DNA from: Promethearchaeia archaeon
GTDB lineage: Archaea; Asgardarchaeota; Lokiarchaeia; Sigyniarchaeales; SOKP01
Length of the DNA stretch: 5,074 nt
NCBI GenBank assembly: GCA_029856445.1
Contig: JAHQWY010000278.1
Coordinates: 1-5,074 of the forward strand
Reading direction: 5' to 3'
The stretch's first letter is position 1, and each line of letters opens with the position of its first letter. The notes below the pieces were generated by a model, which searched no databases, was not told the DNA's origin, and saw nothing but the letters and a program-made list of their open reading frames with translations. This document shows, piece after piece, positions 1 through 5,074 of the stretch. A program made the translations under genes and the position numbers.

Positions 1-437
1 TTAAAAACTACGGTTTATTTGAAGATCCAGAAATAAGACATATTGAAAAAAAAATTAAGGCTATTTTTTCTTCATTTCAAAAAAATTATATTCCTCAGAG
101 AAAAGAAATTATAAAATCTGATTTGACTAAACTGCCAGTCGAAAAAGTGAAAAAAAAAGAAGCTGAAGAAAAAAGCCTTATCTCTTCTGATAAAGAAATC
201 TTAAAAAATTATGAAGAAGCACTTAAGGAGGCCGAAGAATCTGGTGATTTGTATAAAAAGTTAGAGATTTTTGCTGCTATTGGAGAAATCTATGAAAAAC
301 AGGGATTATATAGAGAAGCTGTGAAGAAATACGAAGACGCTTTAGAAATCGCAAGCCATTTAGAAGATAAATCATTTAAGTTTAAACTTGTTTCAAAAAT
401 AAAGGAGTTATATAATAAGATTTTTAATGCAAACTAA
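1..437 (+). CDS. C-terminal part of a TPR-containing protein (5' end outside window)
   Basis: The frame is open from base 3 to the TAA at 435-437, giving 144 visible residues. A TTG at 123 is only an internal codon, because the frame continues upstream to the window edge without a stop, so the true start lies before the window. Visible residues 1-40 look like an amphipathic helical segment, residues 41-65 are a charged Lys/Glu-rich linker, and residues about 87-120 form a good tetratricopeptide repeat: the consensus small and aromatic positions are filled by Gly94, Tyr97, Ala106, Tyr110 and Ala113. A further helix follows to the C-terminus. TPRs are protein-protein interaction scaffolds; the partner cannot be read from this fragment. 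No membrane segment or catalytic motif is visible. An A9 run near 150-158 is a possible sequencing or slippage hotspot, but the frame is intact across it. The gene converges on the minus-strand pair that ends at 477. Confidence 0.8.
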   Translation, partial: KNYGLFEDPEIRHIEKKIKAIFSSFQKNYIPQRKEIIKSDLTKLPVEKVKKKEAEEKSLISSDKEILKNYEEALKEAEESGDLYKKLEIFAAIGEIYEKQGLYREAVKKYEDALEIASHLEDKSFKFKLVSKIKELYNKIFNAN

Positions 438-439
438 AT

Positions 440-457
440 TAAATCGCAAAAGATTTA
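440..457. other. Small inverted repeat between convergent genes
   Basis: TAAATC (440-445) and GATTTA (452-457) form a 6-bp stem with a 6-base loop, directly after the TPR gene stop at 437 and before the end of the minus-strand gene at 477. The place suits a transcript end, but no clean T-run follows on the plus strand and only short T-runs lie nearby on the minus strand. In such AT-rich DNA a stem of this size can arise by chance, so a terminator role is only a guess. Confidence 0.2.
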
Positions 458-476
458 TGAGAACTGTATTTGAGAA

Positions 477-1001
477 TTAATATATTTCGCTCTTTCGTAT
501 TTGATCCTTTAATTCAATTATAGACTCACTTTTTTCCATTTTTTTGTGATTTATTAATGTGTCTTTTATAGCTTTTACTTCTGCTCTTGTTCTCAAGCCG
601 ATTTTTTCTTTTAATTGTTCCAAAATCTCCTTTTCTTTAATACCATTGTTAAATAGTTCTAGAAATTTACTCACTGAAACTGTATTATAGAAAATATATC
701 TTTTGTTCAAGAATATTATTAAACCTCTTCTTTTTTTTTGATTTTTATACAGACTATGAAGATTTTTTCTTATCCTCTCAATTGATTGATTCAATTCTTC
801 AGAAACATCTGTATCAATAATTCTAACATATTTCTGCATAGTTCTTATAAGTTTCTTTTTAAATGGGAGAGAAAAAAGATAAACTAATAAAGCAATACCA
901 AGGAGTGCTAAAGTAATCCAGATAGCGAGCATTTGGTTAAATATAAAGGTAACCAATATTACTGCAATCAGTAAAATCCACAAAATAGTATTTCTTTTCA
1001 T
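477..1001 (-). CDS. Two-helix membrane protein with cytosolic helical / winged-helix-like domain, unknown function
   Basis: This 174-residue protein is not a family I can name. Residues about 5-22 and 25-45 are two hydrophobic helices separated by a very short turn (Asn22-Gln23). Lys2/Arg3 before them and a Phe-Lys-Lys-Lys stretch at 47-50 after them predict a membrane hairpin with both ends in the cytosol. Residues 50-92 are charged helix. Residues about 92-156 have a compact pattern with a short hydrophobic strand-like stretch (GLIIFLNKRYIFY) and two or three helices ending in TRAEVKAIKDTLI, reminiscent of a small winged-helix-like fold; this is inference. The C-terminus is a short charged helix. 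The ATG at 1001 places the hydrophobic segment right after the start. No Shine-Dalgarno is visible, and the frame is open further upstream, where it overlaps the end of the previous gene. It lies 28 bases downstream of the 568-residue gene on the same strand, probably in one transcript. A T9 run at 731-739 (A9 in the coding strand) is crossed in frame. Confidence 0.8.
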   Translation of the reverse strand: MKRNTILWILLIAVILVTFIFNQMLAIWITLALLGIALLVYLFSLPFKKKLIRTMQKYVRIIDTDVSEELNQSIERIRKNLHSLYKNQKKRRGLIIFLNKRYIFYNTVSVSKFLELFNNGIKEKEILEQLKEKIGLRTRAEVKAIKDTLINHKKMEKSESIIELKDQIRKSEIY

Positions 1002-1029
1002 AATTAATTTTAAAAGCTTGATTAATGGG

Positions 1030-2736
1030 TTATCCCAATTTCTGAATTTCTAATTCAATATCATTTAACTTATTCGTATATTTCTCGTAAAGTTCTGTAT
1101 ATTTATTTATATCAATATCATTATCATTATACAAACTCTCCAATTGTTTGATAGTTCTTCCTATTGCTGTTTTTTTACTTAATAACTCTTCTCTTTTTTT
1201 TTCAGGATTTGGTTTCTCTAAATTTTTACTCTTATATTTTCTATATATCTCAACATTCACATCCATAGGTTTTATATTTGAAAAATATAAAGTTGTCCTG
1301 GGTAGTATTTCGGCTAAATTTTCAGGTACAGCGATATAAGGTTCTGGATTGTAAATATCCTTAACAACTTCATATGATAAAATTTCAGCATCGATTTCCA
1401 TAATATTGTCATTAACAACCGATAAATTAAAAAGGATATTTCCCTTCTCATGTTCTTCTAGATCCTTAAATGTTTTGATCATTTGTTCCCAAGTTTCTTC
1501 TGACTTTGAAAAATAGTAAACAGCTTTTTTAAACAAATCTTCAATTAACCTAGGTTGAGTCTGTTCATCCAAAGATTCAGAAAATTCCATCTTTTGAAGT
1601 GCTTGAGCTTGTAAATAACATGATTTACCCATATCAAAATCAGCTTGAGCACTTAACTGTTTCTTTATTTTTTCATTATCAAATCCTAAAAAAAACAATC
1701 TCCTTGATAATAAACTAAGCCCAGCATACAATTTAGAGGCAAGTATCAAGTTATTCTGCCTTTCTTCCTTACTAGCAGCAATGCTCTGAGCCAAAATTCT
1801 ACTCTGTTCAGATTCAAATTCTAAATTTTTGGGTTCTAAACTTTTACCTATTTTATTTTGATTAACAGCAGCTGCACTAAAATATACTGCTGACTTATAA
1901 ATCTTGCTACATTTTACCATTGATATGATGGCATTGTCATAATCTTCCAATTTTTCAAAATTTTTAGAGAGATTAGCATATAACCTCGCTATTACCCAAC
2001 AAACACGAGCGCATTCGAACATAAGATCATAAATCTCAATCTCGCTATTATCAAGAGGATCATAGTAAGAGGTTTCGATGGCTAATTCCTTAATAACCAA
2101 ATTTTGATTTTTATTTTTATAATTTATATTTATAAGATCAATATATTCAGAATAAAGATTTAAATCATCATAAGATATGATTTCATTTGGTTTTTCAAGG
2201 GTAAATTCTAATTTCTTTAATTTAAAATGAAGAAATCTAATTCTCATTACTATTTCTTCTGGAAAAAGATCTTTTATATAGCCAATATCTAATTCTATTT
2301 TTGGCTCCTGGGTTGTCTTCTTCTTTTGAATAGGCTTTTGTATAGGTTTTTGTGCTGTCTTCTTCTTTTGTATAGGCTTTTGTGCTGTCTTCCTCTTTTT
2401 TGTGGGCTTCTGTGCTAGTTTTTTCTCCCTTGTAGGCTCTATTTTCTGAGAACCTTTTTTTACTTCAGTTTCTTCTAAGTCTAGTTTATTCAAAACATTA
2501 GTTGATAAATGTTTTAATATTTTAATAGTATCTTTCTTATCAATTGCTTCGTCTTCTTTACTATTAAGAAAATCAATCGCCTCTTGGATATGCGTAACAG
2601 CTGATATAATAGTAAATCCTTGAATTTTTAACAGATCTTCAACTTTCTTTGAAGATAATTTTTCAATTGTGTCTATTCCAGCTTTTTTCAATCTATCAAT
2701 TGATTCTTTATTGATGCTAGATAAATCTTCTAACAT
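1030..2736 (-). CDS. HhH + repeat linker + BRO1-like/TPR-like helical domain protein, 568 aa
   Basis: The start is well fixed: the ATG at 2736-2734 is preceded two codons upstream by an in-frame TAA (2742-2740). Residues 1-58 resemble the helix-hairpin-helix module found at the N-terminus of archaeal RadA and related proteins (RLKKAGIDTIEKL, then DLLKIQGFTI), usually a DNA- or protein-binding element. Residues about 84-147 are a Lys/Gln/Pro linker with 10-residue repeats. Residues about 148-490 are all-alpha. A segment with TPR character (244-290) is followed by helices containing LAQSIAASKEER (315-326), then ADFDMGKSCYLQAQAL (365-380), and a closing extended stretch YEVVKDIYNPEPYIAVPENL (455-474). 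This order parallels eukaryotic BRO1 domains (Alix, Bro1), which have an AQAQE helix and a YHDRVPDL-type end and bind ESCRT-III tails. That match is from memory and unverified; a generic TPR solenoid is the alternative. Residues 508-568 form a charged helical hairpin or coiled coil. No signal peptide or membrane segment is seen, so it is probably cytosolic, perhaps acting with the membrane protein encoded next. Confidence 0.85.
   Translation of the reverse strand: MLEDLSSINKESIDRLKKAGIDTIEKLSSKKVEDLLKIQGFTIISAVTHIQEAIDFLNSKEDEAIDKKDTIKILKHLSTNVLNKLDLEETEVKKGSQKIEPTREKKLAQKPTKKRKTAQKPIQKKKTAQKPIQKPIQKKKTTQEPKIELDIGYIKDLFPEEIVMRIRFLHFKLKKLEFTLEKPNEIISYDDLNLYSEYIDLININYKNKNQNLVIKELAIETSYYDPLDNSEIEIYDLMFECARVCWVIARLYANLSKNFEKLEDYDNAIISMVKCSKIYKSAVYFSAAAVNQNKIGKSLEPKNLEFESEQSRILAQSIAASKEERQNNLILASKLYAGLSLLSRRLFFLGFDNEKIKKQLSAQADFDMGKSCYLQAQALQKMEFSESLDEQTQPRLIEDLFKKAVYYFSKSEETWEQMIKTFKDLEEHEKGNILFNLSVVNDNIMEIDAEILSYEVVKDIYNPEPYIAVPENLAEILPRTTLYFSNIKPMDVNVEIYRKYKSKNLEKPNPEKKREELLSKKTAIGRTIKQLESLYNDNDIDINKYTELYEKYTNKLNDIELEIQKLG
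2310..2441 (-). repeat. 30-bp tandem repeat encoding a Lys/Gln/Pro linker
   Basis: Four 30-bp units lie at 2310-2339, 2352-2381, 2382-2411 and 2412-2441, with a 12-bp partial duplication (2340-2351) between the first two in plus-strand order. The two units 2352-2381 and 2382-2411 are nearly identical, while the one at 2412-2441 has diverged. Each unit codes for ten residues of the type (K/R)KTAQKPIQK, and the 12-bp insert adds an extra KPIQ. The array sits between the HhH module and the large helical domain of the 568-residue protein and keeps the frame throughout, as expected for a flexible basic linker growing by unequal exchange or slippage. Confidence 0.85.
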
Positions 2737-3118
2737 TGTTTATATTTTTGATGAAAATATTATTGAATTTTGTTCAAATACTTTTAATAAACGCTTAAAA
2801 AAAAATATTTTTATTTTGATAATTTGGTTGAATTATGTTTATATGGTTTAAATATAAATTCATCAAAATATAATTTTCCATATAATATTTTATGTAAAAT
2901 TTGAACAATATTAACATTAAATTTCCTAAATTTTATTATTATAAACGACAAAATTCTCTATTTATCATTTAATCTTGTATATATTTTTAAAGATAAGGAA
3001 GCCATTATTTTTTAAAAACTCTTAATAAAACTTGTAAAATATATAATTTGCTGATTTAGATAATGGATTGATACACGTTGAAAAAATCTTATTAGATCCT
3101 TGGTTTTAGATTTTCCCA

Positions 3119-3134
3119 TTTGTCCTAGGACAAA
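3119..3134. promoter_or_regulatory. Perfect 16-bp palindrome, possible operator
   Basis: TTTGTCCTAGGACAAA equals its own reverse complement over all 16 bases. It is richer in G+C than most of its surroundings and ends 7 bases before a TATA-like box (3142-3149), a usual place for an archaeal transcription-factor dyad. It also lies within the minus-strand open frame (coding F-V-L-G-Q there), so it could be a coincidence of coding sequence. The regulator is unknown. Confidence 0.4.
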
Positions 3135-3163
3135 GTAAATATTTAAATATGTTAATTTACTTT
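3132..3163. repeat. 9-bp inverted repeat flanking a TATA-like box, followed by T7
   Basis: AAAGTAAAT (3132-3140) and ATTTACTTT (3155-3163) are perfect 9-bp arms around a 14-base AT-only-but-one-G spacer. They overlap the end of the 16-bp palindrome by three bases. A T7 run follows at 3165-3171, so on the plus strand the unit has the shape of a weak hairpin terminator; equally it could be a second dyad around the promoter. The sequence does not decide between these. Confidence 0.35.
3142..3149 (+). promoter_or_regulatory. Candidate TATA box for the subtilase gene
   Basis: TTTAAATA fits the archaeal TATA consensus. Transcription would start about 25 bases downstream, near 3172-3178, leaving a leader of roughly 135 bases that contains the hairpin at 3194-3233. 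The AT-rich context makes any single TATA call weak; what favours this one is the adjacent pair of inverted repeats. No convincing BRE was singled out. Confidence 0.3.
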
Positions 3164-3193
3164 CTTTTTTTAATAAAGGGGATATATCGTAAT

Positions 3194-3233
3194 TGACTTT
3201 TGGATCGTTAATAGCGATATTGATAAAAAGTCA
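3194..3233. repeat. Nested hairpin upstream of the subtilase gene
   Basis: TGACTTTT (3194-3201) pairs with AAAAGTCA (3226-3233), an 8-bp perfect stem. Inside it ATCG (3204-3207) pairs with CGAT (3215-3218) around a 7-base loop. If transcription starts near 3175, this would fold in the leader about 75 bases before the start codon. No known riboswitch or leader family is recognised. Confidence 0.35.
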
Positions 3234-3298
3234 TTTCAATCATGGGTGTTTAGCAGGAAAATTAGTCTAGATTATCCCACAATTGATCAGTTTAAATT

Positions 3299-3303
3299 AG
3301 GGA
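3299..3303 (+). promoter_or_regulatory. Weak ribosome binding site of the subtilase gene
   Basis: AGGGA ends 6 bases before the ATG at 3310. It is only a partial match to the GGAGG-type archaeal site, but it is the one purine-rich stretch at the right distance, and an in-frame TAG at 3298-3300 excludes any start further upstream. Confidence 0.45.
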
Positions 3304-3309
3304 AAAATA

Positions 3310-5074
3310 ATGGTATTAGTGTTATTTAGAAAGAAAAAGTTTAAATTGAAGTATATATTGATGGTTATTTTGATTCTTATTTCATTCAATTTATGTTTAT
3401 TTAACTATTTGCATTCAAATGTAAAAGAAAATAGCGGTATCTCAATAGCATATGTAGAACCAAAAGGTATTAATATAAATGAGGAAGATATAATAGATTT
3501 ACAAAACAATATTATTAACTGGGGTGAAGTAATAGCTAATAATCCAAATCTTTACAATTTAGATAATATCATTTCTTATCCTGATAAATCTTTAGTTAAA
3601 GTTCGAAATGATAACAAAATCGAGGTTATCGTAAAGAGAGATACCATGGACTTCTCGTCTCAGGCTCGAGAACTGTTTCTAAAGTATAGTGTGGAGTATT
3701 TTGAGGAAATGGTTAACTTTAATGCAAGTATTTTATATATACCAATAGATAATTTAGAAAAATTGATGACTGAATCAAGAACTACTTCGGGAATCGTCTA
3801 TATAGAGCCTAATTTTTATATGGAGCTTGATTTTGTACCTAATGATGAATATTATGCAGAATATCAATGGGATTTGCCACTTATAGGCATGGAATCAGCA
3901 TGGGAATATCAGCTAGGATCTCATAATGTTATTGTTGCGGTTGTTGATACTGGTATTGACTATACGCATCCTGATCTAAGTGCAAATTATCTCTCATTAG
4001 GTTATGATTGGGTTAATGATGATGAGGATCCTATAGATGACCATTATCATGGAACTCATTGTGCAGGTACAATCGCAGCTATTATCAATAATTCTATTGG
4101 TGTCGCCGGAATGGCCAATGTTTCTGTTTTCGCTGAAAAAGCTTTTAATTCTAAAGGATCTGGCTCTACTTTAGATGCTGCTTCAGCAATAATACATGCA
4201 GTAGATATGGGTGCTGATATTCTTAGTAATAGTTGGGGTGGATCTTCTTATTCTGAAACTTTATTGGAGGCGATCGAATATGCACTAGACCATAATGTTA
4301 TGGTAATAGCTGCTGCTGGAAATGACAATTCCGATGATCTACAATATCCTGCGGCTTATCCTGGAGTGATTTCCGTTAGTGCAACTGATCAAAATGATCA
4401 AAGAGCAAGTTTCTCAAATTTCGGTGATTGGATCGATGTTTCAGCACCTGGAGTTCAAATTGCTTCTACTGTTCCCTTTTATACTCAAGGAGATTATTAC
4501 AAATTAGCATCTGGTACGTCTATGGCTACTCCTCATGTAGCAGGACTTTCAGCTCTACTCAAGAGTGCATTTCCAACCTATAATGCTGATCAAATTGAAG
4601 CTTTAATTTATGAGTCTTCTTTAGATTTGGGTGATCCCGGTTTTGATCCTTATTATGGACATGGTAGAATAGATGCAACCAATATTTTTGGTCCCGATAC
4701 CACTCCTCCAAGCTATTCAAATTTGATTGAAAGTGCAGACCCTTTAATGTTAGGGGATACAGAGACAATTTCAATTGATGTAACTGACCCCTCTGGAACT
4801 AAACAAGTGCTAATTGAATTTGAGGGAGCAAATCACTCAATGACTAATATTGGAGGGCATACCTGGCAATATGATTCTTGGACGCCTTCTACTACGGGAA
4901 ATTACCCATATACTATATATATGGAAGATAATCTTAATTTCCAAAGTCGCGTAAGCGATTCAATCCAAGTTGTAACTGATAATACACCACCTACTTATTC
5001 TGATTTGACGGAAATCACGGATCCTTTAGAATTGGGCAATACCGTGCAAATTGGACTGAAAATCTCTGATTCTG
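3310..5074 (+). CDS. Exported subtilisin-family (S8) serine protease with Ig-like repeats, 3' end outside window
   Basis: The frame is open from the ATG at 3310 to the window edge, giving 588 residues with no stop. Residues 7-14 are basic and residues about 15-34 form a hydrophobic signal peptide or signal anchor; no clear cleavage site or lipobox is seen. Residues about 95-175 look like an I9-type inhibitory propeptide, ending in VYIEPNFYMELDFVPND, the usual lead into the catalytic domain. The S8 domain spans about 180-460 with all key residues: Asp213 (VVDTGID), His247 (HGTHCAG), oxyanion Asn338 (AAAGND) and Ser404 (GTSMATPH). It should therefore be an active endopeptidase, secreted as a zymogen and acting outside the cell on proteins that cannot be inferred. 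From about 463 a beta-rich repeat begins (TPPSYSNL), and a second copy starts at 559, so the protein probably continues as a stalk or adhesin-like array and may be much longer. The G+C is a little higher than in the neighbouring genes. Confidence 0.95.
   Translation, partial: MVLVLFRKKKFKLKYILMVILILISFNLCLFNYLHSNVKENSGISIAYVEPKGININEEDIIDLQNNIINWGEVIANNPNLYNLDNIISYPDKSLVKVRNDNKIEVIVKRDTMDFSSQARELFLKYSVEYFEEMVNFNASILYIPIDNLEKLMTESRTTSGIVYIEPNFYMELDFVPNDEYYAEYQWDLPLIGMESAWEYQLGSHNVIVAVVDTGIDYTHPDLSANYLSLGYDWVNDDEDPIDDHYHGTHCAGTIAAIINNSIGVAGMANVSVFAEKAFNSKGSGSTLDAASAIIHAVDMGADILSNSWGGSSYSETLLEAIEYALDHNVMVIAAAGNDNSDDLQYPAAYPGVISVSATDQNDQRASFSNFGDWIDVSAPGVQIASTVPFYTQGDYYKLASGTSMATPHVAGLSALLKSAFPTYNADQIEALIYESSLDLGDPGFDPYYGHGRIDATNIFGPDTTPPSYSNLIESADPLMLGDTETISIDVTDPSGTKQVLIEFEGANHSMTNIGGHTWQYDSWTPSTTGNYPYTIYMEDNLNFQSRVSDSIQVVTDNTPPTYSDLTEITDPLELGNTVQIGLKISDS
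4702..5074 (+). repeat. Tandem Ig-like protein repeats of the subtilase (94-residue period)
   Basis: The pattern TPPxYSxL...DPLxLGxTxxI...xDxS occurs at residues 465-498 and again from 559, a spacing of 94 residues (282 bp). The first unit is complete (4702-4983) and the second is cut by the window edge. The copies are similar in protein but strongly diverged in DNA, so this is an old duplication. The alternating hydrophobic strands suggest Ig-like or FN3-like beta-sandwiches, as seen in extracellular archaeal proteins; the exact family is not determined. Confidence 0.75.

Larger units (their letters stand above)
3012..3230 (-). other. Stop-free frame without clear start; possible small gene or gene remnant
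   Basis: On the minus strand the frame is open for 72 codons from 3230 down to the TAA at 3014-3012, bounded upstream by TGA (3233-3231). The translation has mixed, protein-like composition (for example INDPKVNYDISPLL, then LTYLNIYFVLGQMGKSKTKD) rather than the Lys/Asn/Ile monotony of random AT-rich DNA. The only ATG is at 3119-3117 and would give a 35-residue protein; TAGGA lies 4 bases upstream of it and could serve as a weak ribosome site. No family was recognised. It may be a real small gene, the remnant of a longer one whose 5' end is lost or shifted, or chance. With roughly 9% stops per codon expected at this composition, 72 open codons are uncommon but not impossible in 570 bases. Confidence 0.3.
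2737..3309. other. Divergent intergenic region, no confident gene
   Basis: This 573-base stretch separates the minus-strand pair from the plus-strand protease. By hand count about 46 of the 300 bases at 2761-3060 are G or C (about 15%), with short A/T homopolymers and frequent stops in all frames, so this part looks non-coding and should contain the promoter of the 568-residue gene. I cannot single out a TATA box there because nearly every stretch qualifies. From about 3061 to 3300 G+C rises to about 28% (about 66 of 240), closer to coding DNA, and this part contains the palindromes, hairpin and open frames listed separately. No tRNA, rRNA or CRISPR-like unit was recognised. Confidence 0.6.

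Noticed and set aside
123..437. Separate 104-residue gene starting at TTG 123
   Set aside because: The same frame is open all the way to the window edge with protein-like sequence, so this is an internal codon of a longer gene.
1148..1339. 63-codon plus-strand open frame
   Set aside because: It lies wholly antisense to the 3' part of the 568-residue gene, which has clear domain structure; its hydrophobic translation is the usual antisense by-product of Lys/Glu-rich coding.
2310..2441. CRISPR-like array because of regular 30-bp units
   Set aside because: The units are contiguous with no unique spacers, lie in frame inside a gene and encode a ten-residue protein repeat.
2669..2851. 60-codon plus-strand open frame
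   Set aside because: Its first third is antisense to the HhH-coding part and the rest runs into very AT-rich spacer, giving a low-complexity translation; no ribosome site.
2865..2891. 7-bp inverted repeat AAAATAT/ATATTTT
   Set aside because: Made only of A and T in a region of about 15% G+C, where such repeats are expected by chance.
4559..4774. 71-codon minus-strand open frame
   Set aside because: Antisense to the subtilase catalytic domain and the first repeat, which are unmistakable on the plus strand.

Overview
The window is AT-rich (roughly 28% G+C by eye) and most likely comes from an archaeon. The mix of a lysine/isoleucine/asparagine-rich proteome, weak or absent Shine-Dalgarno sites, an N-terminal helix-hairpin-helix (HhH) module on a large helical protein, TPR proteins and a secreted subtilase with Ig-like repeats fits an Asgard (Lokiarchaeia-like) genome. 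That assignment is inference from style, not from a marker gene.

Layout. Positions 1-437 (+) hold the C-terminal 144 residues of a gene that begins before the window and ends in a TPR. Converging on it, 39 bases away, is a minus-strand pair: a 568-residue protein (2736-1030) followed 28 bases downstream by a 174-residue two-helix membrane protein (1001-477). The close same-strand spacing suggests an operon. The 568-residue protein has an N-terminal HhH module, a Lys/Gln/Pro linker built from 30-bp tandem repeats, a long alpha-helical domain that resembles eukaryotic BRO1 (Alix/Bro1, ESCRT-associated) domains in helix order and some sequence, and a C-terminal helical hairpin. The BRO1-like reading is the most interesting idea here, but it rests on pattern recognition alone.

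The 573-base stretch 2737-3309 has no confident gene. Its left part (about 2761-3060) is only about 15% G+C and looks non-coding. Its right part (about 3061-3309) rises to about 28% G+C and holds a perfect 16-bp palindrome, a second inverted repeat around a TATA-like box, a nested hairpin, and two overlapping stop-free frames on opposite strands that may be the remains of a small gene.

From 3310 to the window end (+) runs an exported subtilisin-family (S8) serine protease with signal/anchor segment, I9-like propeptide, intact Asp/His/Ser triad plus oxyanion Asn, and the start of a tandem array of Ig-like repeats. It is cut off by the window edge. The minus-strand pair looks intracellular or membrane-associated, and the protease acts outside the cell. 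Nothing in the sequence ties the two units together beyond their divergent arrangement.
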